DNA of 64,000 nt from Desulfosarcina sp. BuS5 (GTDB lineage Bacteria; Desulfobacterota; Desulfobacteria; Desulfobacterales; BuS5): NCBI RefSeq assembly GCF_028752835.1, contig NZ_CP087952.1, forward strand, positions 62,001 to 126,000, written 5' to 3'. The notes under the pieces are model-generated. The model had not been told where the DNA came from and searched no databases. It saw only the letters and a program-made list of their open reading frames with translations. Of the stretch, positions 9,891-21,996 are shown one piece after another. Made by a program: the position numbers and the translations under genes. How positions within the stretch are numbered: position 1 is the first letter of the stretch; each line of letters begins with the position of its first letter.

Positions 9891-10181
9891 TCAATTGAGA
9901 AGGTTAGATTTTTTTTTTAGCCAGTCCAATTCGACCTTTAATTGGCCGATTTGTTGGTAAAGCTCCGCCTGGAATTCTTCAGCGTCTTTTTCTTTTTTTT
10001 GACGCTTTTTTGAAAATATATCGGGCAATTCTTCTAATAGACGCTTTCGCCATTGATTTATTTGATTTGAATGAACTCCATATTCACTAGATAGTTGAGA
10101 AATCGTCTTTTCCTTTTTAACCGTTTCAAGCGCTACTTTAGCTTTGAATGATGCACTGTAATTTTTTCGAATTTTACCCAT
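9891..10181 (-). CDS. IS3-family OrfA, copy B
   Basis: 96 aa, same protein as copies A and C: HTH N-terminal domain and a basic, leucine-containing C-terminal coil. Good RBS (AAGGAGG) in front. Ends ~35 bases before the orfB TTG, with the A10 slippage run close to its stop codon. Confidence 0.92.
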   Translation of the reverse strand: MGKIRKNYSASFKAKVALETVKKEKTISQLSSEYGVHSNQINQWRKRLLEELPDIFSKKRQKKEKDAEEFQAELYQQIGQLKVELDWLKKKSNLLN

Positions 10182-10257
10182 TAATGAGCCTCCTTTTTGT
10201 TGATCAGGATATACTCATTTTACACCTTAAACAACTGTCCAGTTTTTGGGGAGTATT

Positions 10258-10819
10258 ATACTTTTAATATGGCCCACTCCATCATTTCTACTGCAAGATC
10301 ATATTTGGTTATGCAGTCACACCGTTTACCGCGTTGCCAAGGCATAAGAGTACCGGTTCCCTTGTGATATACTCGAAAAGCAATGGGGAATTTGATAAGT
10401 GCCCCATCACTATAATAGAGGAAAACAATGCAAGTTGCTTTTAAATTGGTTCCAAGTGCATGATCGAACAATATGAAAACACCATGAATCCATTTACAAA
10501 ATTTGGTATGATGTTTCATGGTATCATCTATGATGAAATAGCCATGAGAAATTTTGTATGTGTTGAGTGTCTGAAGCAAATAGAGCATTTGCAATTCATC
10601 TGTACAAATTTTTGCATTCGAAAAAAGATAGGAAAGTGTGCTCACTGCTTTCTCTTTCAGCAACATACAGCTAATTTCAGTAAGATGTAGACGTGACCCT
10701 AATATTAATGCTGTAGCAACCAAGGTAAAGTCATACATCTGGGCATTCGTCAGTGCGGGTTGAAGAAAAGAGAGACCACTTACAACAAAACCAAGCCGTT
10801 TGGCACATGGAATTTTCAT
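10258..10819 (-). pseudogene. DDE transposase (IS4 superfamily-like), N-terminal half
   Basis: The minus-strand fragment begins MKIPCAKRLGF and contains IIDDTMKHH (a likely first catalytic Asp in a DDT context) and YDLAVEMMEWA, both typical of IS4/IS701-type transposases. It is cut at its 3' side by IS copy B, whose end supplies the stop. The downstream catalytic residues are missing, so it is inactive. The family assignment is by motif resemblance only. Confidence 0.6.
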
Positions 10820-10910
10820 TTGTTCTCCTTGATGTATATGTGAGAAAAAAAATGAACCAAACTATTTTGACACGTTTTGTTAATTTTGTCTACTATTATT
10901 TTTCGAAAAC

Positions 10911-11141
10911 TTGAGTTTAATGGGCCTTTCCAACTGGAACGTATATTTAAGGCTGCTTGTTGACGGTAATGTCAGCACCCCGTTTAATATGCGGACAATT
11001 ATGCCCGGGCAATCAAAAAATTCTGAACGTATGGAAATGATTCTGGAGCTTTCCAGGAAACGTTATGGCAGGCCAAGAGAAGAAGTTGAAAAAGAAATAC
11101 AGGAATCATGGGAGATTGATGGAGAAAATCCCGAAGTATAG
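10911..11141 (+). pseudogene. Probable C-terminal fragment of a conjugation-type ATPase
   Basis: 76 codons. GLSNWNVYLRLLVDGNVSTP followed by FNMRTIMPGQSKNSERM resembles the tail of DNA-transfer/TraM-recognition ATPases, where a beta strand leads into a PFxMRT motif. No RBS or N-terminal domain; the 5' part is missing and the upstream 90 bases belong to IS debris. Could also be an unrelated small orphan ORF. Confidence 0.35.
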
Positions 11142-11175
11142 CCGCGAAAATACAAGCCTGCTGAAACCGGCTACA

Positions 11176-12213
11176 TCATTTGTCGGCCAGGCCCTTTCGT
11201 AACGATTCCGCTTCGATATATATCTTCCCGACTGCCGGCACTGCTTTTTTTATTTCCAATTCAATCTTGTCAATCGCAGATTCAACTTCATCTGTGGACA
11301 GGTTGTCCTTAAACTCAACTTCCAGATTTACAAGAATGTCATCCGGCCCCAGGTGCATTGTCATTAATCTGCCGCACTTGCATACTTCCGGTATCCCTGA
11401 TACGGCCTGGTACATTTTGTATCGATCCGCCCTGCTTGCGCTCTCGCCGATAAGCAGCTCTTTTGTTTCTCTTGCCAGAAACAGGGCAACCACCAGAAGG
11501 ATGATGCCGATTATGATACTTGTGATGCCGTCTATTACCGACATCTGAAGATAATGGGCCAGGCTGATGCCGATAAAAGCCGCAAAAAGTCCAACCAAGG
11601 CCGCCGTATCTTCAAAAAGCACAACCATAACTGTCGGATTTTTTGATTTTACCGCCATATTAATGTAACTTTTAGTGCCTGTTCCTGTTTTTATTTTTCT
11701 TGCTTCACGCAAGGCCACAAACCAGGGGTAGGCTTCAAATAGTGCAGATAATCCCAGCACAATTAATGTCAGACGGAAAGACACTATCGGCTGAGGGTGT
11801 AAAATTTTATGGATACCTTCAAAAATCGAAAGAACCGCTCCCACAAAGAAGATGGATACAGCCACAATAAATGCCCAGAAATATAATTCCTTGCTGTAAC
11901 CAAAAGGATGCCGCCCGTCCGGGGCCTTTTTGGATCTGGCAAGACCAAGCAGCATCATTATTTGATTGCCGGAATCCGCCGTGCTGTGAAAAGCCTCGGC
12001 CAGCATTGCCGAACTGCCGGAAACAGAAGCTGCAAAAAACTTCATCATGGTAATGGCAAGATTGCCGATTAAAGCAGCGTAAATTATTTTTTTATGTTTA
12101 TTGTTGTTCACAATTTTTAAAGTTCGTTTAAAAATGTTTTTGGCAATAAAATTATTCATATGGAGATCTATGTTGAATTTTTTAAAATAACATATATTAT
12201 CATTATTCGCCAC
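11176..12213 (-). CDS. Cation diffusion facilitator family transporter
   Basis: 345 aa, inner-membrane divalent metal efflux family. Six hydrophobic segments start near residue 45; HSTAD in TM2 and LFEDTAALVG in TM5 supply the metal-site residues, and the cytoplasmic C-terminal domain follows IGESAS. The HSTAD/EDTAA pattern resembles the SLC30A9-like branch more than FieF, so the metal is uncertain (Zn, Mn or Fe). The first ~20 residues are doubtful: a GTG at 12213 gives the long form and an ATG at 12159 starts MNNFIAKN. Divergent from the alcohol dehydrogenase gene. Confidence 0.85.
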   Translation of the reverse strand: MANNDNICYFKKFNIDLHMNNFIAKNIFKRTLKIVNNNKHKKIIYAALIGNLAITMMKFFAASVSGSSAMLAEAFHSTADSGNQIMMLLGLARSKKAPDGRHPFGYSKELYFWAFIVAVSIFFVGAVLSIFEGIHKILHPQPIVSFRLTLIVLGLSALFEAYPWFVALREARKIKTGTGTKSYINMAVKSKNPTVMVVLFEDTAALVGLFAAFIGISLAHYLQMSVIDGITSIIIGIILLVVALFLARETKELLIGESASRADRYKMYQAVSGIPEVCKCGRLMTMHLGPDDILVNLEVEFKDNLSTDEVESAIDKIELEIKKAVPAVGKIYIEAESLRKGLADK

Positions 12214-12294
12214 CGGTTTTTACGGTGAAATACGGGGCGTCTATTTTGCCTGGGTATTTGATTTTGCTAACCTAAAAATGACACCTATTACTTT

Positions 12295-13260
12295 ATGAAC
12301 TCACTTATTTTAGAAAAAATCGGCTCCTTGAATTATCAAAAAATACCAATCCCCGCTGTGGGTTCTGGTGAGATTCTTTTAAATGTTACCCATTGCGCGG
12401 TATGCAGAACAGACGCCAAGATGTGGAAGATGGGCCAGAGAGATCTTGTTGTGCCGAAAATTTTAGGTCATGAAATATGCGGATATGAAACGGATGGCCG
12501 GAAACGTTTTGTGGTTTGGCCTGGTAAAGCCTGCGGTACTTGTGTTCAATGTAAACAAGGAACGGAAAATCTTTGTGAAATGATGGAAATCACAGGTTTT
12601 CATAAAAATGGGGGTTTTGCGGAATATGTGGCTGTTCCGAAATCAAGCCTGATTCCGATCTCGGATGCATTACCGGGGAATATTGCGGTGATGGCAGAGC
12701 CTCTGGCCTGCGCAATAAATGCCCTTGAAAGGATTAACGTAACGGCAGGAAGCGATGTTTTGATTTACGGTGCAGGGCCGGCAGGGCTTTTAATGGCGCT
12801 GGCAGTTAAAGAAAAAAACGCCAATCCGTTTATTATCGAAATTAACCCGGATAAATTAAAGATATCAAAAAAATTTCAAGATGAAACCGGGATAAAGGCC
12901 GCGAAGGAATTTAACCGGGTGAAATTTGAATTTGCTATTAATGCGGCATCTTCCGTAGATACTTTCTTAAATGGCTTAAAGAGGCTTAAAAGCGGCGGGG
13001 GATTCTGCCTTTTCAGCGGGTTTACGGATTCCGGATCAATTCCCGCAGCTCTGATAAATGAAATCCACTACCGGCAGTTAAAAGTAGCCGGAGCATATGG
13101 ATGCACTCGGGGGCAGATCAAGGAAGCGGTTGAGATATTAACAAAACAGAAAAACAAAGTTGTTTTTCTTATAGAAGAGCATATCAGCCTGGAACAGATC
13201 CCTTCAGTTCTTCCGAAGGTTTTGTCTGGTGCGGTACTAAAATTTGTTGCAGAACTATAA
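12295..13260 (+). CDS. Zinc-dependent alcohol dehydrogenase (MDR superfamily)
   Basis: 321 aa. Catalytic-zinc ligands in HCAVCRTD and GHEICGYE; structural zinc loop CGTCVQCKQGTENLC; Rossmann motif YGAGPAGLL. The substrate is not deducible. It lies 11 bases upstream of a TrpD-like gene, so the two form an operon. A short, compact member of the family (most are 340-370 aa). No convincing RBS is seen before the ATG. Confidence 0.88.
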   Translation: MNSLILEKIGSLNYQKIPIPAVGSGEILLNVTHCAVCRTDAKMWKMGQRDLVVPKILGHEICGYETDGRKRFVVWPGKACGTCVQCKQGTENLCEMMEITGFHKNGGFAEYVAVPKSSLIPISDALPGNIAVMAEPLACAINALERINVTAGSDVLIYGAGPAGLLMALAVKEKNANPFIIEINPDKLKISKKFQDETGIKAAKEFNRVKFEFAINAASSVDTFLNGLKRLKSGGGFCLFSGFTDSGSIPAALINEIHYRQLKVAGAYGCTRGQIKEAVEILTKQKNKVVFLIEEHISLEQIPSVLPKVLSGAVLKFVAEL

Positions 13261-13271
13261 AGGTAAATCTG

Positions 13272-14360
13272 ATGGCATCAGAAACTCAATTACGCGCTTT
13301 TGGGCATAAAATATGTTCAATTGCGGCTGGTGAATTTATGACACGGGAAGAAGCCTGTGAAACATACAAACAGGTAATTTTGAATGAGCAGCCTGAGCTC
13401 CAGCAGGGAGCTTTCCTTATGGCCCATATTTCAAGAGGCCCTTCAATCGTTGAACTTTCAGGAGCATGGGATGCTCTTGATGGATATGATACTTCAAAAT
13501 TGAAAATCAGCATCAAGGGACCGATTTGTGATATTGTGGGAACCGGTTCAGATACCCTGAAGACGGTCAACTGCTCTACTCCGGCTGCATTCATAGCATC
13601 AGCTTGCGGATTGCCTATTGCCAAAAAAGGGGCAAGGCTGGTAACAGGCGTTTCAGGCGCGTCTGATATCATGGATATTTTGGGGATAGACCTGAACGCA
13701 CCTCTTAATCAGGCTGAGAAATGTCTTGAAATGTACGGCATCTGTTATCTTCCCGGCGAAGCTTTCCTTAAATCAGGGTGGGCAAGACTTATAAAAATCA
13801 TGCGGTTTACTTCGGTTTTAAATATCATCGGCCCCCTTACCTGTCCCTGTGAACAAACAGACAGCATTGTGATAGGAGGCTACTCTCAGGAAGTATGTGC
13901 TCAGCTGATTCAAGTGCTTAAAGAGATTAAAATGCCGTCGGCCGTAGCTCCTTTTGGAATGTCCGACAGCACGGAAAAAGATAAAGGCATAGATGAATTT
14001 TCCCTCGCAGGGCCAACCCGGGTGGTGGAATTAAGAGACGGCTCCATTCAGACCTACGAAGTAACTCCTGAAGATTTTGGTCTTAAGACCGTTCCGATTT
14101 CAAAGATTGCCAGCAGCCGTTCTGCTTACGAAAACGCCAGGCGAATCCTTAACGTTCTTAAAGGGAAGTACGATACTCCGGATGCGGATTTTTTCTGCAT
14201 GAATGCAGCTGCCGCTCTTTATATATCGGATATGGCAAAGAGCTATGCCCAGGGATTTGATAAAGCCAAAGAAGCTCTTGCAAGCGGCAAAGCTTTTGAA
14301 AAATTAGAGCGGCTAAGGGAGTTGCAGGGATCATTGCAGACCGGCAATATTGCTGAATAA
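13272..14360 (+). CDS. TrpD-like phosphoribosyltransferase
   Basis: 362 aa, class IV (TrpD/TrpD2) phosphoribosyltransferase fold. PRPP loop GTGSDTLKTVNCSTPAAF corresponds to GTGGD...NxST of TrpD; KKGAR replaces the usual KHGNR; GIDEFSLAGPT retains the metal-binding Asp-Glu. No other trp gene is nearby. The altered loops and the alcohol dehydrogenase partner suggest a paralogue acting on a substrate other than anthranilate. RBS AAAGG lies before the ATG. Confidence 0.8.
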   Translation: MASETQLRAFGHKICSIAAGEFMTREEACETYKQVILNEQPELQQGAFLMAHISRGPSIVELSGAWDALDGYDTSKLKISIKGPICDIVGTGSDTLKTVNCSTPAAFIASACGLPIAKKGARLVTGVSGASDIMDILGIDLNAPLNQAEKCLEMYGICYLPGEAFLKSGWARLIKIMRFTSVLNIIGPLTCPCEQTDSIVIGGYSQEVCAQLIQVLKEIKMPSAVAPFGMSDSTEKDKGIDEFSLAGPTRVVELRDGSIQTYEVTPEDFGLKTVPISKIASSRSAYENARRILNVLKGKYDTPDADFFCMNAAAALYISDMAKSYAQGFDKAKEALASGKAFEKLERLRELQGSLQTGNIAE

Positions 14361-14397
14361 CCCCTATGCCCTGATAGGTACAAAACAAAAACATTTG

Positions 14398-14719
14398 TTA
14401 AAAAACTTTGGCGTCTTTCATTTGTCGTTGACACTTTTGAAACAACAATGGGACACAGATAAACATAGATAGGTTTATTTTTTTATTATTATTGCACTCC
14501 TTGCAGGCCGTGACCAGATTGCCCCTGGTGCTTTTACCTACACGGGCCAGGGGCACAATATAATCCATGGTCATCTTTAGCCGTAATATTCCGTCCACAG
14601 TAATGGCATAGTCCCTTGGCAATTCGTCGTTTCCACCATTGCGTTGCCCTGAGTTCACGCGCTTTGCGTTTCTCTCTTTTAATATCAGCTTCATCAAAAA
14701 ATTGTGTGTAGGGATCCAT
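14398..14719 (-). pseudogene. HNH endonuclease, frameshifted
   Basis: The first frame (from 14719) starts MDPYTQFFDEADIKREKRKA and reaches LCHYCGRNITAK. The matching continuation MDYIVPLARVGKSTRGNLVT and ACKECNNNKK is in another frame, so one base has been lost near 14575. The conserved DHIVP histidine is Tyr (DYIVP), so the active site is also damaged. After NNNKK the sequence decays. Both CxxC zinc pairs remain visible. Confidence 0.75.
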
Positions 14720-14915
14720 TTATTTTTTATTTACTTTCAGCCTGATGCTGTTGAGCCATTTTTTTATCTCTTTAATCAGTATATTATGCAGGAATGGAAT
14801 TAATCATAACATAAGCGATACGATATACCGTTTATTCATAGGCCCGACCATTTTCTGCCATTCCAATATTTAAAGAGGGTATTTATGCTCGGGAACGGTT
14901 ACAAAAATTTTTTAT

Positions 14916-15102
14916 AAAAAATAATAAACATAATTTTGTTCAAATCTTGTCAATAATTGACTCAGTTTGAACAATACTATTTTATATGTTTAATTCTTAA
15001 AGGTTATAATATTTTTTTAATTATAGTTTTAAAATTATTATTATTATTTTTTATAAATAAAATGAAATACTTAAAAAGTTATTATAGTTATTAACAGTCT
15101 TT
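14916..15102 (+). repeat. Direct repeat 1 with nested palindrome
   Basis: About 187 bp, near-identical to 15406-15594. Contains a 39-bp interrupted palindrome (14936-14974): outer arms TTGTTCAAA/TTTGAACAA and inner GTCAAT-A-ATTGAC, followed by an A/T tract. Confidence 0.85.
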
Positions 15103-15162
15103 ATTATATATTATTAATATATAATAAAAATTAATAATGTCCTGTTATTTTTTTTACATGTA

Positions 15163-15290
15163 AAGGGTGTTGCAAAGATTGCTATTATCGGTAGTTAAAA
15201 CAAATAGTTACGCCATAATGAAAAAATGGGGTTTTTCTGGGTTAACTAATTGATTTTATTATCAAAGTTTTTTTACTTTGCAACACCCTT
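15163..15290. mobile_element. MITE-like element, 128 bp
   Basis: Perfect 15-bp terminal inverted repeats AAGGGTGTTGCAAAG / CTTTGCAACACCCTT, flanked on both sides by the 5-bp duplication ATGTA (15158-15162 and 15291-15295). No coding capacity. No matching autonomous element is present in the window. Confidence 0.8.
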
Positions 15291-15405
15291 ATGTAACAGT
15301 ATTAGGGTAAAATTCAGCTAAATTCGTTTGCCCTGGCAATGTACTTAAAAATAAATTGATAGAATTAGAAAAACCGGATAAAATATGGTATAAAAATAAA
15401 TCTTT

Positions 15406-15594
15406 AAAAAAATAATAAGACATAATCTTGTTCAAATCTTGTCAATAATTGACTTAGTTTAAACAATACTATTTTATATGTTTAATTCTTAAAGGTTATA
15501 ATATTTTTTTAATTATAGTTTTAAAATTATTATTATTATTTTTTATAAATAAAATGAAATACTTAAAAAGTTATTATAGTTATTAACAGTCTTT
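15406..15594 (+). repeat. Direct repeat 2 with nested palindrome
   Basis: Second copy of 14916-15102, ending ~100 bases before dnaN. The 39-bp palindrome lies at 15428-15466, with GTCAATAATTGAC intact and the outer right arm changed to TTTAAACAA. Confidence 0.85.
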
Positions 15595-15695
15595 AATAAT
15601 TATTATTTAATATTTCTTAATTAATAATTATAATATTTATAAAAAAAAATTAAATATAATTATATTTCCGATTTATTCGGGTCAGGTTTTTTCTT

Positions 15696-19246
<3,551 letters not shown>

Positions 19247-19259
19247 AAGAAAGGAAGTT

Positions 19260-20111
19260 GTGAAAAAGATCGGATTAGTTGTTAAATCAGATAACAGGGC
19301 TATGGAAAAAGCCGATGAATTTGAAGAATGGCTGATAAAAAAAGATATTAATGTAATAAGAAAAGATATAACTTCACATGCAAATAGTTTTTTTAAAAAA
19401 AAACTATTTGCACCGTCTGATCTTTTTTGTGTTTTTGTTTTGGGAGGGGATGGAACATTTTTAACCGCCGCCCGCTGGATTTCTAATCAGAATATCCCTA
19501 TAATAGGCGTTAAATTTGGAGAAGTCGGTTTTCTTGCAGAACTCTCTGAAAATAACCTTTTCTCTGCGGCTGAAAATATTATAAATGAAAATTTTATAAC
19601 ACAACCAAGGATGCGCCTCCGGGTCCAGGTTATAAGGAATTATCTGGAATATTTTAGTGAAGCTGTTTTAAATGATATTGTTATTAACAAAGGCGCCCTT
19701 GCCAGATTAGCCGATATTAAAACATATATTGATGATTATTATTTAACCACATACAGAGCTGACGGGCTTATAGTTTCAACACCAACAGGTTCAACAGCTT
19801 ATTCTCTTGCAGCAGGCGGGCCTGTAATCCATCCTTCGGTTTCAGGCATACTTATGACCCCTATTTGTCCTTTTACTCTTACTAACAGGCCCCTTATCGT
19901 TCCTGATTCAGTATCTATCAGAATTGAAACAAGCAAAAAATCTTCGGATATAATGTTAACCATAGATGGACAGGAAGGTGTTGAAATAGATAGAGAAGAT
20001 AAAATTATTATAAAAAAATGGCCTTACCCGATCAATATGATAACAATACCAAACCAATTGTATTACAATGTTTTAAAAGCAAAATTACGATGGAGCGGAA
20101 GCAGAGTATAA
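19260..20111 (+). CDS. nadK: NAD kinase
   Basis: 283 aa from the GTG at 19260, which follows AAAGGAAG; the open frame extends upstream into gyrB but has no RBS there. Phosphorylates NAD to NADP. GGDGTFLTA is the diphosphate-binding motif, TPTGSTAYSLAAGGP the second conserved block, and NRPLIVPDS follows. The stop codon is formed at the junction with IS copy C: the pre-insertion sequence reads GTA TGA and the present one GTA TAA, so the protein is unchanged. Part of the AT-rich dnaN-gyrB-nadK set. Confidence 0.92.
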   Translation: MKKIGLVVKSDNRAMEKADEFEEWLIKKDINVIRKDITSHANSFFKKKLFAPSDLFCVFVLGGDGTFLTAARWISNQNIPIIGVKFGEVGFLAELSENNLFSAAENIINENFITQPRMRLRVQVIRNYLEYFSEAVLNDIVINKGALARLADIKTYIDDYYLTTYRADGLIVSTPTGSTAYSLAAGGPVIHPSVSGILMTPICPFTLTNRPLIVPDSVSIRIETSKKSSDIMLTIDGQEGVEIDREDKIIIKKWPYPINMITIPNQLYYNVLKAKLRWSGSRV

Positions 20112-20185
20112 TACTCCCCAAAAACTGGACAGTTGTTTAAGGTGTAAAATGAGTATATCCTGATCAACAAAAAGGAGGCTCATTA

Positions 20186-20476
20186 ATGGGTAAAATTCGA
20201 AAAAATTACAGTGCATCATTCAAAGCTAAAGTAGCGCTTGAAACGGTTAAAAAGGAAAAGACGATTTCTCAACTATCTAGTGAATATGGAGTTCATTCAA
20301 ATCAAATAAATCAATGGCGAAAGCGTCTATTAGAAGAATTGCCCGATATATTTTCAAAAAAGCGTCAAAAAAAAGAAAAAGACGCTGAAGAATTCCAGGC
20401 GGAGCTTTACCAACAAATCGGCCAATTAAAGGTCGAATTGGACTGGCTAAAAAAAAAATCTAACCTTCTCAATTGA
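20186..20476 (+). CDS. IS3-family OrfA, copy C
   Basis: 96-aa HTH subunit (MGKIRKNYSASFKAKVALET..., HTH at VHSNQINQWRKR). RBS AAGGAGG eleven bases upstream. Ten consecutive A residues at 20449-20458 precede its stop. Reading on after skipping one base there gives an uninterrupted path into OrfB (NLTFSIDIKRQYIEPNHSL), which is the expected OrfAB join, so translational or transcriptional slippage is probable. Confidence 0.93.
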   Translation: MGKIRKNYSASFKAKVALETVKKEKTISQLSSEYGVHSNQINQWRKRLLEELPDIFSKKRQKKEKDAEEFQAELYQQIGQLKVELDWLKKKSNLLN

Positions 20477-20510
20477 TATAAAGCGTCAATACATTGAGCC
20501 GAATCATTCT

Positions 20511-21305
20511 TTGATACCGGTAATGCGCCAGTGTGATCTTTTGGGAATAAACAGATCAACCTATTACTATCAATCCTGCAAAGATGAGAGCTATAACCTG
20601 GCTCTCATGCGATTGATAGACGAAGAATATACCCGATATCCGTTCTACGGTGTTGAAAAAATGACGGCCGTATTAAAGCGACAAGGGCACACTGTTAATC
20701 CTAAACGAATAAGACGTTTGATGCGGCTTATGGGACTTGAAGCTATATATCCAAAACCAAATTTGAGCAAAGCATCAAAAGAGCATAAAATTTATCCATA
20801 CTTGCTGCGAGGCGTTTCCATTGAGCAAGTTGACCAGGTGTGGTCAACGGATATTACCTATATCCGTTTGAATTCAGGTTTTATCTATCTTGTAGCAGTG
20901 ATAGACTGGTTTAGTCGGTATGTCCTGAGCTACGAATTTTCAACCACATTGGATAAGGATTTTTGTATAAAAGCCTTACAGGGTGCCTTAAAAATTGCAA
21001 AACCTAAGATTTTTAACACGGATCAAGGCAGTCAGTTTACCAGTGATGCCTTTACCGGCGTTTTAAAAAAAGCCGATGTGAAGATCAGCATGGACGGCCG
21101 GGGCCGTGCTCTGGATAACATTTTCGTAGAGCGCCTTTGGCGTACCGTGAAATATGAACGTGTTTATCTTCACAATTATGAGACCGTCAGGGAGGCTATT
21201 CAAAACATTGGAGAATATTTTGGCTTTTACAATAATGAACGACTCCATCAATCTTTGGATTACCAGACCCCGGCAGAGATATATTTTAAAACTTTTCCAG
21301 GGTAA
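20511..21305 (+). CDS. IS3-family OrfB (DDE integrase), copy C
   Basis: 264 aa counted from a TTG. DDE catalytic residues in VWSTDITYIR, FNTDQGSQFTSD and NIFVERLWRTVKYE. Relative to orfA the frame is +1 (equivalently -2); the -1 frame used by most IS3 elements meets TAA at once after the A-run. Cuts and joins DNA as the OrfAB fusion. Confidence 0.92.
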   Translation: MIPVMRQCDLLGINRSTYYYQSCKDESYNLALMRLIDEEYTRYPFYGVEKMTAVLKRQGHTVNPKRIRRLMRLMGLEAIYPKPNLSKASKEHKIYPYLLRGVSIEQVDQVWSTDITYIRLNSGFIYLVAVIDWFSRYVLSYEFSTTLDKDFCIKALQGALKIAKPKIFNTDQGSQFTSDAFTGVLKKADVKISMDGRGRALDNIFVERLWRTVKYERVYLHNYETVREAIQNIGEYFGFYNNERLHQSLDYQTPAEIYFKTFPG

Positions 21306-21539
21306 TTTCAGAACCACTTTGTATAATTAATTAGAATACCATTAAGTCGTATTGATATTATAAAAAATGTTTCCTGCTGCAAACAAGATAAAAGCGTACT
21401 ATCCAACACATAATCAGTTGGTAGTAGAGTTTGTTTGAATATTGCATAACGCTAATCAAATATATAGCGTATTTTTAGGATGATTTTTTGAATAGCGTTG
21501 CACTTAATTCAACATACTATATGTTTTGGAGGTAAAAAA

Positions 21540-21737
21540 ATGAGAGGAGGAAAACGTGCAGGGGCTGGTCGAAAAAAGAAACCAGACCATTTGAAACGAG
21601 AGCTTGTGACAATTAGATTACCACAGTGGATGATTTCACAGCTCAAGAGGAATGGTCAAATTGGTTATTTAATTGAGAGTCAATTGGCGAAAAAAGATTT
21701 TTTGAATTTGCCGGATGATTACGAAATTGATAGTTAA
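21540..21737 (+). CDS. IS passenger: small basic RHH-like protein (copy C)
   Basis: 65 aa. The ATG at 21540 follows GGAGG with 6-base spacing; an upstream in-frame ATG at 21498 has no RBS. Lys/Arg-rich start, then TIRLPQWMISQLK (ribbon-helix-helix-like). It sits between orfB and the iteron-like repeats, a layout reminiscent of a repressor beside its binding sites. Function unknown. Confidence 0.65.
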   Translation: MRGGKRAGAGRKKKPDHLKRELVTIRLPQWMISQLKRNGQIGYLIESQLAKKDFLNLPDDYEIDS

Positions 21738-21846
21738 GATCGGACAAATTAAAGGAAGTAACAGGCAAGATTTATCAGCAATGGTGATCAATGTGAGGTT
21801 GTAAAAATAATATATTTTGGTGAATGCCCTATTCAACGTGCGGCAT

Positions 21847-21996
21847 AAGTTATAAACATATTAATATTGAATTTTAACAGTATGTTAATGAGATACAAAA
21901 AAGTTATAAACATTTTATCAATAAGTTATGAACATTTTAGAATGGTATTATTATTTATTAAATCAATTAGTTAAGTTGTTTATGAACATTTTTATG
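21847..21996 (+). repeat. Iteron-like repeats inside IS copy C
   Basis: AAGTTATAAACATATTA (21847), AAGTTATAAACATTTTA (21901), AAGTTATGAACATTTTA (21923) and GTTTATGAACATTTTTA (21978). Four similar ~17-bp words in 150 bases of very AT-rich DNA downstream of the RHH-like passenger. Confidence 0.65.

Larger units (their letters stand above)
8253..10257 (-). mobile_element. IS3-like element copy B, complete, inverted
   Basis: 2,005 bp, mirror of 20110-22114. On its own strand it begins AATACTCCCC (at 10257) and ends with the complement of AAGGTACTCCCC (at 8253). Carries orfA, orfB, a small RHH-like passenger and an AT-rich block with iteron-like repeats (8371-8520). No matching target duplication is seen: the flanks are copy A on one side and a different transposase fragment on the other, pointing to later rearrangement. 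Confidence 0.92.
14720..15695. other. AT-rich non-coding region upstream of dnaN
   Basis: Nearly 1 kb without a gene and extremely AT-rich. It contains two copies of a ~187-bp repeat with nested palindromes (14916-15102, 15406-15594) and a 128-bp MITE-like element between them. No perfect DnaA box (TTATCCACA type) seen on either strand. A candidate replication-origin or long regulatory region for dnaN-gyrB-nadK; neither is proven. Confidence 0.6.

Noticed and set aside
14720-15695. Classical DnaA-box oriC
   Set aside because: No TTATNCACA boxes seen; the origin idea rests on AT-richness, palindromes and neighbours only.
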